From Bacillota bacterium (GTDB lineage: Bacteria; Bacillota; Negativicutes; Sporomusales; CTSoil-080), in NCBI GenBank assembly GCA_017889625.1, contig JAGGAD010000017.1, positions 1 to 64,000 of the forward strand: a stretch of 64,000 nt of DNA, given 5' to 3'. Positions 38,885-46,445 of the stretch are shown piece after piece (position 1 is the first letter of the stretch; each line of letters starts with the position of its first letter). Under the pieces are notes generated by a model that saw only the letters and a program-made list of their open reading frames with translations, was not told where the DNA came from and did not search any database. Both the position numbers and the translations under genes were made by a program.

Positions 38885-39775
38885 GTGTTTATAATAGCTA
38901 AGCAAACCAATGTCACTGATGAGAAAACCACAGTTAGCGCCAGGGTTAATGCTACTGCAATTAATATTTTTAAACAAAAGGAAGTCCCTATTTCCGATGT
39001 AATCGAGGCGGGAATTATTTATTTTTTAAGTTTAGCCGACGACGACAAAGTCGCATACTTATTGAAAAACAACTCAGAGGTATTTGATAATGAGGACTTT
39101 AAAATCCCCAATACTTCGTGGCCCGAATGTATTAGGGCTGCCTTAGACTTAGATGAGTCCGCCTCAATAAAGGATGAGGTGCGAGGCTTTAAAGCAGCAG
39201 CAAAATGGTCTTCAGATAAGGGTGCATCTAGGCTTGCCCAGTTAAGCTTAAGAAAACTAAGTACTACAGAAATTATTAACAAAGCGGATTTTCTCAGCCA
39301 AAACGGGCAATTGCAAGAAGCACTAGCATATTATGATTACGCCATGGGTGTACTAAAAAAAGCCAATAAAACTAGGGAAATGGCTAGAATTAGCATGGCT
39401 GTCGGCGATGCCTATTGTTCTATTGGTAATTTTTCATTAGCCCTAGCTGCTTATGATGGTGCTGAAGCTAGTTTTACCAGCAGCGGCAAGCATGTCAGTG
39501 ATACCGCAGAATTAACCTTAGCCCGCGGTATCTGCTTCCAAAAATGGGGAAAATATAAAGAAGCCGTCAGATACTTTGACGCCGCCCGCGAATTGTTTGT
39601 TCAACTCGGGAATACTGATAAACTTAATCAGACCATTACCAGAATGGCAATATGTATTGAATACTGCGATCCGGAATACTCTGTATCTTTTTTTGATAAT
39701 GTTATTAATTATTTTGTTACAATGCAACAACAGCGCAAGGACAAAATGGCTAATTATAATAGCAACTCAAATTAA
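38885..39775 (+). CDS. ribbon-helix-helix/TPR fusion protein, probable regulator
   Basis: A 296-residue protein. Residues 14-52 fit an Arc/MetJ ribbon-helix-helix: a strand (TTVSARVN), helix 1 (ATAINIFKQKEV), a turn and helix 2 (PISDVIEAGIIYFLSL). From about residue 135 to 290 come four or so TPR-like helix pairs (LQEALAYYDYAMGVL, FSLALAAYDGAEASF, YKEAVRYFDAARELF). The start is GTG with AAAGGA just upstream. The pairing of an RHH DNA-binding head with a TPR sensor or partner-binding body is unusual. The phased repeats upstream are its probable sites. Confidence 0.8.
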   Translation: MFIIAKQTNVTDEKTTVSARVNATAINIFKQKEVPISDVIEAGIIYFLSLADDDKVAYLLKNNSEVFDNEDFKIPNTSWPECIRAALDLDESASIKDEVRGFKAAAKWSSDKGASRLAQLSLRKLSTTEIINKADFLSQNGQLQEALAYYDYAMGVLKKANKTREMARISMAVGDAYCSIGNFSLALAAYDGAEASFTSSGKHVSDTAELTLARGICFQKWGKYKEAVRYFDAARELFVQLGNTDKLNQTITRMAICIEYCDPEYSVSFFDNVINYFVTMQQQRKDKMANYNSNSN

Positions 39776-39853
39776 TTTATCCTATTGCTTTTAACCTGCA
39801 TTCTCCATTTACAGCAAAGCAATAAGGCCTAAAACAATTAATCAGCGCAATAC

Positions 39854-39900
39854 AAAAAAGGGCCAAAATCCTCGCACTTTCTAGGATTTGGACCCTTTTT
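39854..39900. terminator. bidirectional terminator
   Basis: AAAAAGGGCC and AAATCCT pair with AGGATTT and GGACCCTTTTT. It lies between the convergent RHH-TPR and 68-residue genes, with T runs both ways. Confidence 0.85.
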
Positions 39901-39931
39901 ATCTTGCTTTTGATATCCAGTCATACTATTC

Positions 39932-40126
39932 TTATATTTCCTTTCCCTTGTAGAGAGTACGATATATTTCAACTTTTTTCCCTTGACTTTGATATTTAAC
40001 TACTTCTGCCGGAAATTCGGCCTCTTTCGTGTATTTATATTTACCATTCAATAAATATAAATATATAACTCCTTCCGTTTTTTGCGATAATTCAAAGGCT
40101 TCTTTGTAAATTTTGGTTTTGGTCAT
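39932..40126 (-). CDS. small hypothetical protein
   Basis: With ATG at 40126 (AGGAG 11 bases upstream) the product is 64 residues, cytoplasmic and lysine-rich, with short strands (VIYLYLLNGKYKY, KKVEIYRTLYKG). No family is recognised. Two TGTATTA motifs lie upstream at 40173 and 40194, 21 bp apart, like the array at 38701, so it may belong to the same regulon. Confidence 0.6.
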   Translation of the reverse strand: MTKTKIYKEAFELSQKTEGVIYLYLLNGKYKYTKEAEFPAEVVKYQSQGKKVEIYRTLYKGKEI

Positions 40127-40300
40127 AGTTACTAACACTCCTAGTAATTAAATAATTACCATTTTCCTCTTTTGTATTATAATAAGTGATATTTGTATTA
40201 AATGCAATTGTATTTTTATAATAATTTTGCCTCACCTTTTATTTTATAATTAGCAATTATTTAATATAAATCACCAGCAATACCATAATCGGCATAAAAA

Positions 40301-40352
40301 AATATTGGAAGGTCTTCCTCATTGTTAAGGGTGAGGAGGGCCTTCCAATATT
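40301..40352 (-). terminator. terminator after rubredoxin gene
   Basis: AATATTGGAAGG and CCTTCCAATATT pair, with an inner CTTCCTCA/TGAGGAGG stem, 19 bases past the rubredoxin stop. Confidence 0.8.
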
Positions 40353-40370
40353 TTATACATTTTTTGTTGG

Positions 40371-40529
40371 TTACTGTTTTTCAAATTGGTCTTTACCAAC
40401 GCCGCAAGTCGGACAAACCCAATCCTCTGGCAGACTATCAAAGGTTGTTCCAGGCGCAATCCCGTTATCGGGATCTCCTACTGCTTCGTCATACTCATAA
40501 CCGCAAATGGTACATACATATTTAGCCAT
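40371..40529 (-). CDS. rubredoxin
   Basis: A 52-residue protein with the two iron-binding loops [10 protein letters not shown] and CPTCGVGKD, and the conserved [10 protein letters not shown] and LPEDWVCP segments. It is a small one-electron carrier, here a likely donor to rubrerythrin, desulfoferrodoxin or the peroxidase system encoded nearby. ATG is preceded by GGGAG 11 bases away. It lies downstream of ohrR on the same strand. Confidence 0.95.
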   Translation of the reverse strand: MAKYVCTICGYEYDEAVGDPDNGIAPGTTFDSLPEDWVCPTCGVGKDQFEKQ

Positions 40530-40636
40530 TGTGCAACACACTCCCAGTTGTTTTTATATTTTATTTTAGGTATATTTTACCATTAATATTCCAAAATTTC
40601 TATTATTATTTTATTTTTTTTACTAATTAATTGTTT

Positions 40637-41080
40637 TTATCTCTTGGTGACAGATAGCCTCGTCAATAATTCTTTCAATTTATTTCGCAACAGCGTAGCT
40701 TCTTCCATTGTTAAGTGCGATGCACAAAAAACCTTTTCTGGTATTTCATAAGCAGCTTTCTTTAGTTCTCGGCCTTTATCGGTAAGCCTTATGCGAAGGT
40801 TTCGTTCATCGTCTTTGCTACGCTCTCGAAATAATATTCCCGCAGCCTCCATTTTTTTGAGCAACGGGGTTAAGGTGCCTGAATTTAGCAAGAGTCTTTC
40901 GCCTAATTCCTTTAAGGTAACGTCATCCTTTTCCCAGAGAACCAACAGCGTAATATATTGCGTATAAGTCAGTCCTAGGGTATCCAATATTGGTCTATAT
41001 AAACCTGTAATCTCCTTCGCACAGGCATAGACAGCAAAGCATAACTGATTATCTAATTTAAGCAGACTATCTTTATCCAT
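40637..41080 (-). CDS. ohrR: OhrR-type MarR-family peroxide sensor/repressor
   Basis: A 147-residue winged-helix repressor. LDNQLCFAVYACAKEI near the N terminus holds the reactive cysteine (Cys14) that senses organic hydroperoxides in OhrR, and LGLTYTQYITLLVLWE plus the wing region (SKDDERNLRIRLTDKG) are typical. Its canonical binding site, TACAATTAAATTGTA, occurs at the trxB promoter 2 kb upstream. Its own upstream region holds a degenerate version (ATCAAATTAAATGAT at about 41130-41146). The ribosome site is weak. Confidence 0.92.
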   Translation of the reverse strand: MDKDSLLKLDNQLCFAVYACAKEITGLYRPILDTLGLTYTQYITLLVLWEKDDVTLKELGERLLLNSGTLTPLLKKMEAAGILFRERSKDDERNLRIRLTDKGRELKKAAYEIPEKVFCASHLTMEEATLLRNKLKELLTRLSVTKR

Positions 41081-41188
41081 AATAATTACTCATTTCATCA
41101 TTTGATTTAATTCGTGCTTTTTATTTTATCAAATTAAATGATGATATACCATAGCTAGTCTACCCAATAAGTGCGCGCTACTTACTAT

Positions 41189-41737
41189 TTATCCTAGCAA
41201 TTTTTCAATATCAGCCTTCATCGCCAGCGGCGTGGTTGTCGGTTCATAGCGGCCTACAACTTTTCCATTACGATCGATCAAAAATTTTGTGAAATTCCAT
41301 TTAATCGAATCACCCAATAAGTAATCGGGAAAATTATTTTCCAAAGCCTCTTGTAACCCCTTCCCAATCGGGTGGTTTAGATCAAACCCTTGAAAAGGGA
41401 TCTGACTTGTTAAATACGCAAATAGGGGATTAGCGTTTTCGCCACGTACATCAGACTTAGCAAACAAGGGGAAGGTTACACCGTAATTCAGCTGACAAAA
41501 ACTACGCACTTCATCATTACTGCCTGGTTCCTGCTCCGCAAATTGATTGCTGGGAAACCCGAGAATCTCCAGCCCTTGATCAGTATATTGGTCATACAAC
41601 GCTTGCAGTTCCTGGTATTGCGGCGTAAACCCGCACTTGCTGGCCGTATTGGCAATAAGGAGCACCTTTCCTTTAAAATCTCCCAACGAAACGTCCTTGC
41701 CATCAATCATTTTTACTGTAAAATCATAAACACTCAT
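41189..41737 (-). CDS. glutathione-peroxidase-family thiol peroxidase
   Basis: A 182-residue GPx-fold protein. The peroxidatic residue is a normal cysteine in NTASKCGFTPQY (about residue 35), with Gln in FPSNQF and Trp/Asn in IKWNFTKF completing the catalytic tetrad. It is a non-seleno GPx, a group generally reduced by thioredoxin-like proteins. AGGAGG precedes ATG. It follows the trxB-glutaredoxin pair by about 50 bases, and those two may be its reducing system. Confidence 0.93.
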   Translation of the reverse strand: MSVYDFTVKMIDGKDVSLGDFKGKVLLIANTASKCGFTPQYQELQALYDQYTDQGLEILGFPSNQFAEQEPGSNDEVRSFCQLNYGVTFPLFAKSDVRGENANPLFAYLTSQIPFQGFDLNHPIGKGLQEALENNFPDYLLGDSIKWNFTKFLIDRNGKVVGRYEPTTTPLAMKADIEKLLG

Positions 41738-41786
41738 TTTTATAGCCTCCTAGTATTTTAATATTAGCCAATCTAATATATACATA

Positions 41787-42023
41787 TCATTTTTTTAAAA
41801 TTGCTAACTGCTCATCAATTTTTTCCCGGTCAAAACCAGTAATAACCTGATCATTAATCTTTAGTACTGGAATATTGAGCTGATTAGTCAGCGCCAAAAG
41901 TTCACTGCGCCCGGCTAAATCCGTCTCCACATTTATCTCGGTAAATTCTGCCTGCTTCAGTTTTAAATAATCCTTGGTCTTTTTGCACCACGGACAATCC
42001 GTTGAAGTATACACTGTAATCAT
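41787..42023 (-). CDS. glutaredoxin/NrdH-like thiol-disulfide protein
   Basis: A 78-residue thioredoxin-fold protein with a CPWC active site (residues 10-13), the cis-proline in NIPVLKI and a C-terminal TGFDREKIDEQL. NrdH-like proteins accept electrons from thioredoxin reductase rather than glutathione. The ATG overlaps the reductase stop by 4 bases, so both are made together and probably form one electron chain. Confidence 0.92.
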   Translation of the reverse strand: MITVYTSTDCPWCKKTKDYLKLKQAEFTEINVETDLAGRSELLALTNQLNIPVLKINDQVITGFDREKIDEQLAILKK

Positions 42024-42979
42024 TTCTCAGCCCCCATTTTTTCACTTTCTTTTTGACGCAAAATATATTTTTCAGCCAATAGGGCTGCCACCGTGCCGTC
42101 AGCAGCCGCAGTAGTCAATTGACGAATCGGCTTCGTTCTTACATCACCAGCCGCGTATACGCCAGCAATATTTGTTTCACAAGTTTCTCCAGCCTCAATG
42201 TAACCAGCTAAATCGGTTTTAATAGAAGTTTTAAACAACTCCGTCCGCGGCGAGGAACCAATATTGACAAAAACTCCGTCAAGTTCCAGTACCCTGGTCT
42301 GATGATCAACTATACTTTGAATATCCACGGACTCAACAACAGACTCACCATTAATCTTAGTAATCACCGAATTAAGTAAAATTTCAACATTAGCATACCC
42401 CGCAAGCTTCTCCTGTCGCAGCGTTTCCGCCGTCAACTTGGCGGAACGATTAATAAGATAGATCTTTTTTGCATATTTAGTTAAAAACTCAACTGCGCCA
42501 ACCGCGGCATTTCCGCCGCCAACAACTGCGATCGTTTTCCCTTCATATAAGGGACCATCACACAATTCGCAGTAATGAACCCCATTACCACGAAACTTTT
42601 GTTCTTCCGCCGCCGGAAGTTCTCGCCGTTTGGCCCCAGAAGCGATGATAACAGCACGAGGCCGATAAATGGCTGTTTCCGTTTCAACAATTTTTTCGTT
42701 GTCTGTTAAAGTAACAGCAACCACTTTATCAAATTCATCAACAACCGCCCCAGCCTGCATTGCTTGCTGCTCTAGATTATCGATCAACTCACTGCCTTTA
42801 ATCTTGTTAAAGCCCGGAAAGTTTTCAACTATATAAGCATTTTTAATCTGCCCGCCAACAAGTTCATCTTCCAAAATCAAGGTATTCAATTTCATCCGAG
42901 AACCATACAAACCAGCTGTCAACCCGGCAACACCAGCCCCAACGATAAATAAGTCAACTTTTTTTTCCGTTTTTCCCAT
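42020..42979 (-). CDS. atypical thioredoxin-reductase-like flavoprotein
   Basis: A 319-residue FAD protein with GAGVAGLTAGLYGSR (FAD) and the C-terminal GVYAAGDVR. The redox site is YCELCDG, CELC rather than the usual CATC. The second nucleotide site reads VVGGGNAAVGAVEF and LINRSAKLTAE, lacking the HRRxxxR arginines that fix NADPH. NADH or ferredoxin as donor is possible (inference). It opens an operon with the CPWC protein and GPx, under a promoter overlapped by an OhrR box. Confidence 0.88.
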   Translation of the reverse strand: MGKTEKKVDLFIVGAGVAGLTAGLYGSRMKLNTLILEDELVGGQIKNAYIVENFPGFNKIKGSELIDNLEQQAMQAGAVVDEFDKVVAVTLTDNEKIVETETAIYRPRAVIIASGAKRRELPAAEEQKFRGNGVHYCELCDGPLYEGKTIAVVGGGNAAVGAVEFLTKYAKKIYLINRSAKLTAETLRQEKLAGYANVEILLNSVITKINGESVVESVDIQSIVDHQTRVLELDGVFVNIGSSPRTELFKTSIKTDLAGYIEAGETCETNIAGVYAAGDVRTKPIRQLTTAAADGTVAALLAEKYILRQKESEKMGAEK

Positions 42980-43005
42980 AGTTGATACCTCGCTTTACTG
43001 CTTCC

Positions 43006-43054
43006 AGCCAATATAGATTGTGTACAATTAAATTGTACACAATCTATATTGGCT
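43006..43054. promoter_or_regulatory. 49-bp perfect inverted repeat containing an OhrR box
   Basis: Two 24-base arms pair exactly around one central A. The middle (43023-43037) is TACAATTAAATTGTA, the consensus OhrR site known from Bacillus. The repeat covers the spacer and -10 of the trxB promoter, ideal for repression. Confidence 0.85.
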
Positions 43055-43060
43055 AGTCAA
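43032..43060 (-). promoter_or_regulatory. trxB-operon promoter
   Basis: On the minus strand TTGACT (43055-43060), a 17-base spacer and TACAAT (43032-43037). The -10 lies inside the OhrR box. Confidence 0.8.
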
Positions 43061-43122
43061 CCCCTATTTTATGTTTTTACCTAGAAGCAAAGTAAAAAAC
43101 CGCCAATTTCGGCACTAAAAAA

Positions 43123-43153
43123 AACAATCCTCCCATATATCGAGAGGATTGTT
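43123..43153 (-). terminator. terminator after rubrerythrin gene
   Basis: AACAATCCTC pairs with GAGGATTGTT, and eight T residues follow on the minus strand. Confidence 0.92.
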
Positions 43154-43174
43154 ACCTTAGCATTATCTGTATCA

Positions 43175-43711
43175 TTAATAATTAGCAGACCTAATTTCGA
43201 AATAAGCTTGGGGATGATCACAAACCGGACATGTTTTCGGAGCTTCAGTGCCGTAATGAATATGGCCACAGTTTGCACAAATCCAGCATTGTTTTTCTTC
43301 GCGCTTAAAAACACTGCCATCTTTTATGTTTTCAAGGAGTTTTTGATATCTTGCTTCATGTTCTTTTTCAATGGCCCCTACTGCTTCAAACAGGTAGGCA
43401 ACTTTGGTAAAGCCCTCTTCTTGGGCGGTTTTAGCAAAACCGGCGTACATATCCGTCCATTCGTAATGCTCCCCTGCTGCAGCATCTACTAGATTGGCAG
43501 CAGTATCAGGCATCCCGTCATGTAAGAGTTTAAACCAAAGTTTCGCATGTTCTTTTTCATTACCTGCTGTTTCTTCAAAAAGATCCGCGATCTGGTTTAA
43601 TCCTTCATTACGGGCTTTGGACGCATAGAAAGTATATTTATTTCTTGCTTGAGATTCTCCGGAAAATGCGGCTAAAAGGTTTGCTTCGGTTTTAGATCCT
43701 TTTAAATTCAT
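43175..43711 (-). CDS. rubrerythrin
   Basis: A 178-residue peroxide reductase. The four-helix diiron domain shows [31 protein letters not shown] and [15 protein letters not shown] with the Glu/His ligands; the C-terminal rubredoxin-like domain has CWICANCGH and CPVCDHPQ. It reduces hydrogen peroxide to water in the cytoplasm, with rubredoxin as a usual donor. AGGAGG lies before ATG, and the gene follows desulfoferrodoxin by 18 bases. Confidence 0.96.
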   Translation of the reverse strand: MNLKGSKTEANLLAAFSGESQARNKYTFYASKARNEGLNQIADLFEETAGNEKEHAKLWFKLLHDGMPDTAANLVDAAAGEHYEWTDMYAGFAKTAQEEGFTKVAYLFEAVGAIEKEHEARYQKLLENIKDGSVFKREEKQCWICANCGHIHYGTEAPKTCPVCDHPQAYFEIRSANY

Positions 43712-43729
43712 CGTTCAATCTCCTCCTAA

Positions 43730-44107
43730 TTAGATGGTAGTTTTCCAAAGACCGTGAAGATTGCAATAAGCATAGATTTCGGCCTTTTCTCTAGCTGCAA
43801 AAGTTGCTTCAGGTTTATCTGACGGCGAAAGCGAAATACGCTGGGTACTTGCACCATCAGCAACAGCAATCCATTCAATGTAATGGGCTTCGGTCATCGG
43901 ATGTTCGACACTACCAACGCGAACAAATAATTTTCCATCTTTGCATTCAGCAACAGGAACATGCTTTTCAACAGCGGCATCGGTGGTATTAGCCTCTAGT
44001 TTTTCCATAGGTTTACCACAGCAGACTAATTGACCCCCGCCGGTTTTAATCTGCTCTACAATATTCCCACAAATACTGCAGCGATAAAACTTAATGTCTC
44101 CACTCAT
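43730..44107 (-). CDS. desulfoferrodoxin (2Fe superoxide reductase)
   Basis: A 125-residue protein with an N-terminal desulforedoxin domain (CSICG and VCCGKP) and the catalytic neelaredoxin-like domain with VEKHVPV, GSVEHPMTEAHYIEWI and the C-terminal CNLHGLW cysteine/histidine pair. It reduces superoxide to hydrogen peroxide, which the next gene product, rubrerythrin, would remove. A good promoter and PerR-like box lie upstream at 44179-44207. Confidence 0.96.
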   Translation of the reverse strand: MSGDIKFYRCSICGNIVEQIKTGGGQLVCCGKPMEKLEANTTDAAVEKHVPVAECKDGKLFVRVGSVEHPMTEAHYIEWIAVADGASTQRISLSPSDKPEATFAAREKAEIYAYCNLHGLWKTTI

Positions 44108-44168
44108 TTCACAAACCCCACTCTCATCTTTTATTTATTAGTCATAACTAGTAACTTTTAATATTTTT

Positions 44169-44207
44169 TACAATTAATATTGTATATCTTTGGATAATAA
44201 TTGTCAA
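44169..44207 (-). promoter_or_regulatory. dfx promoter with PerR-like box and palindrome
   Basis: On the minus strand TTGACA (44202-44207), 17 bases, TACAAT (44179-44184). GGATAATAATTGTCA (44192-44206) matches 11 of 15 positions of the PerR box TTATAATAATTATAA. TACAAT/ATTGTA arms (44169-44184) surround the -10. It may serve the etf promoter as well, since etfB is divergent. Confidence 0.6.
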
Positions 44208-44275
44208 ATGTTTAAATATATTTTTATCCCCTTATCTGACATACTAACTTAAAAGCAAAGTTAGGAGGCTGGAAA

Positions 44276-44944
44276 ATGCATATTACCGTATGTATAAAGC
44301 AGGTTCCCGCTATATCAGAAATTGAAATTAACAAGGAAACTAATAATTTAGTTCGGGTCGGTGCCCCCTCAATGATTAATCCCGCTGATAAAAATGCCGT
44401 GGAGGAAGCCTTAACACTGAAGCAAGCCTATGGCGGAACCGTAACTGTCATTACCATGGGACGTATGGAAGCGACCGAAATTTTACGGGATTGCATTTCT
44501 ATCGGAGCCGATAAAGGCTATATTATCAACGATGACACTATTGCCGGTTCTGATACTTTAGCCACCGGTTATGTATTAGCAGAGACTATTAAAAAACTCG
44601 GCGGTGCCGATGTCGTCTTATGCGGCAAGCAGGCCTACGACGGCTATACCGGCCAGGTTGGACCAGCTATTGCCGAACGGTTGGGATTTGTCCAATTAAC
44701 TAATGTCCAAAAATTAGACCTTACCGATGATATTGTAACAGTTGAACGGCTTAATAATAGTGGGCTTGAAACTATTCAAGCAAAGCTACCGGTTCTGTGT
44801 ACCGTTATCGAGAACTGCAATACTCCTCGTAATCCAACCGTCAAAGCAAGAATGGCTGCTAAAAAAGCGGAGTTTGAAGTTTTAACGACTAAAAATTTGG
44901 GGCTTGATTTGGCACGATCGGCTAGGAGGAATGATAATGAATAA
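44276..44944 (+). CDS. etfB: electron transfer flavoprotein, beta subunit
   Basis: A 222-residue EtfB: ITVCIKQVP at the start, INPADKNAVEEAL, GADKGYIINDD, and the signature GKQAYDGYTGQVGPAIAERL. It carries AMP or FAD at the subunit interface. It is slightly short compared with usual EtfB (about 250-260). AGGAGG lies before ATG. No acyl-CoA dehydrogenase or other oxidoreductase partner is nearby, so the electron donor is unknown. Confidence 0.93.
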   Translation: MHITVCIKQVPAISEIEINKETNNLVRVGAPSMINPADKNAVEEALTLKQAYGGTVTVITMGRMEATEILRDCISIGADKGYIINDDTIAGSDTLATGYVLAETIKKLGGADVVLCGKQAYDGYTGQVGPAIAERLGFVQLTNVQKLDLTDDIVTVERLNNSGLETIQAKLPVLCTVIENCNTPRNPTVKARMAAKKAEFEVLTTKNLGLDLARSARRNDNE

Positions 44945-45941
44945 GAATATCTGGGTTTTCATGGAAACATTTACAAATAAATCCAAAACGGTTAGCTTGG
45001 AACTTCTTGGCAAGGGCCGTGAACTGGCTGATTCTCGTCAGGAAAAATTAGTGGCGGTTGTGATCGGCCAAGAAGTTGAGTCAGCGGCTAACGAGGCCAT
45101 ATTATATGGCGCGGATCAGGTATTGACGGTGTCAGGTGCTGACTATGAAAATTATTCGACCGATGGTTATACATATGCGATGGAACAACTGGTCAAAAGC
45201 TATAATCCTTTGGTGGTTCTGATTGGTGCAACTCCCAACGGACGTGATTTGGGCGGTCGTTTATCTACCCGTCTTAATGTCGGTCTGGTGGCCGAAGCAA
45301 TAGATTGTTATTTTGCCGCAGACAGCGATGAGGTTCAATGGATTCGCCCAGCCTTTAGCGGTAAGCTTTTTTCAAAGATCATAAACAAGAGCCGTCCTCA
45401 GTTGGCTACTATCGGCAGTAACATCTTTAGAGGCAATCAGCCTGATAAAAGCCGTACCGGCGATGTGATTGCCGAGAAAATTGTTACGCCTGCCACTTTA
45501 ATTCGAACTGTTTTGCTTAATTTTACATCGGTCTTTGCCGGAGCAGATAAAGTATTGACTCTTGATAATGCCGAGATCGTTGTATCAGCCGGTCGCGGGA
45601 TCGGTGATGCCGAAAAATTGGCCTTGATTAAAGATTTTGCTGATTCCATCGGGGCTGCTATGGGAGTTTCAAAACCATTGGTAGATGCCGGCTGGGTCCC
45701 CAGTGAACTCCAAGTCGGCGTAACCGGTAAAAAGGTAGCGGCGAAGCTTTATATTGCCTGTGGTATCTCCGGCGCGCTGCAACATACCCTGGGAATGAAG
45801 GATTCCGAGCTGATCATCGCAATTAACAATAATCCAGAAGCACCTATTTTTAAAATAGCGCATTATGGTATTGTAGGCGACCTCTTTAAGGTAATTCCGG
45901 TCTTGAAGGAAGAGTTTGCAAAACTTCCCCGCATTGTTTAA
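44937..45941 (+). CDS. etfA: electron transfer flavoprotein, alpha subunit
   Basis: About 334 residues. The FAD-binding C-terminal domain has VVSAGRGIGDAEKL, SKPLVDAGWVPSELQVGVTGKKV, YIACGISGALQHTLGM, IAINNNPEAPIF and HYGIVGDLFKVIPVL. The N-terminal part is the adenine-nucleotide-like fold. No ferredoxin domain is fused. ATG at 44937 overlaps the end of etfB by 8 bases and has AGGAGG 7 bases upstream; the longer frame start is not used. Confidence 0.94.
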   Translation: MNKNIWVFMETFTNKSKTVSLELLGKGRELADSRQEKLVAVVIGQEVESAANEAILYGADQVLTVSGADYENYSTDGYTYAMEQLVKSYNPLVVLIGATPNGRDLGGRLSTRLNVGLVAEAIDCYFAADSDEVQWIRPAFSGKLFSKIINKSRPQLATIGSNIFRGNQPDKSRTGDVIAEKIVTPATLIRTVLLNFTSVFAGADKVLTLDNAEIVVSAGRGIGDAEKLALIKDFADSIGAAMGVSKPLVDAGWVPSELQVGVTGKKVAAKLYIACGISGALQHTLGMKDSELIIAINNNPEAPIFKIAHYGIVGDLFKVIPVLKEEFAKLPRIV

Positions 45942-46001
45942 CCAATAATTTTACAAACGGCTTTTAAAATTTAGTGTCTGACTATTTCAAAGACCTAACT
46001 T

Positions 46002-46253
46002 CTATTTTATTACCAGCAAGAGAATCTTAATAATCCCAAGTATTCCAATGAAAGCTATCCCCATAATGATAACAAATATGTTCCCTTTTTGAGCTTGATT
46101 ATTGTTGGTTAGATATTGATTATAAAGAAGCACTCCAGAAATTACGGCAAATAAAAACGCAGTGGCATTAGAATAACTTACTAATATATAACAGCCGATA
46201 ACAAATAGCACTTGCATTATTCTATTGAGAATAGTTTTATCCAAACTGACCAT
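46002..46253 (-). CDS. small membrane protein
   Basis: With ATG at 46253 (GGAGG 5 bases upstream) the product is 83 residues with two or three predicted helices (VLFVIGCYILVSY, AFLFAVISGVLLY, IFVIIMGIAFIGILGIIKILLLVI) and a short polar loop. No family is recognised. It is preceded by a hairpin that ends the arginine-deiminase-like gene. Confidence 0.6.
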   Translation of the reverse strand: MVSLDKTILNRIMQVLFVIGCYILVSYSNATAFLFAVISGVLLYNQYLTNNNQAQKGNIFVIIMGIAFIGILGIIKILLLVIK

Positions 46254-46272
46254 AATCTCCTCCGTTACAAAT

Positions 46273-46305
46273 AAAGACACAGCAGAGTCATTGTGCTGTG
46301 TCTTT
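46273..46305 (-). terminator. hairpin after arginine-deiminase-like gene
   Basis: AAAGACACAGCA pairs perfectly with TGCTGTGTCTTT; ATTT follows on the minus strand. It lies about 140 bases beyond the stop at 46446. Confidence 0.7.
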
Positions 46306-46445
46306 GGCTTCAAGATATATTATTCATTATATAATTTCTACCGAGTTTAAGATTTTCCTGCAAGTAGTTAAAATATCCTGAGAACGTCAATCCATCATTA
46401 TAAACTTGGTCAATGATACTGCTGAAGTTAGACCGCGATAATATT

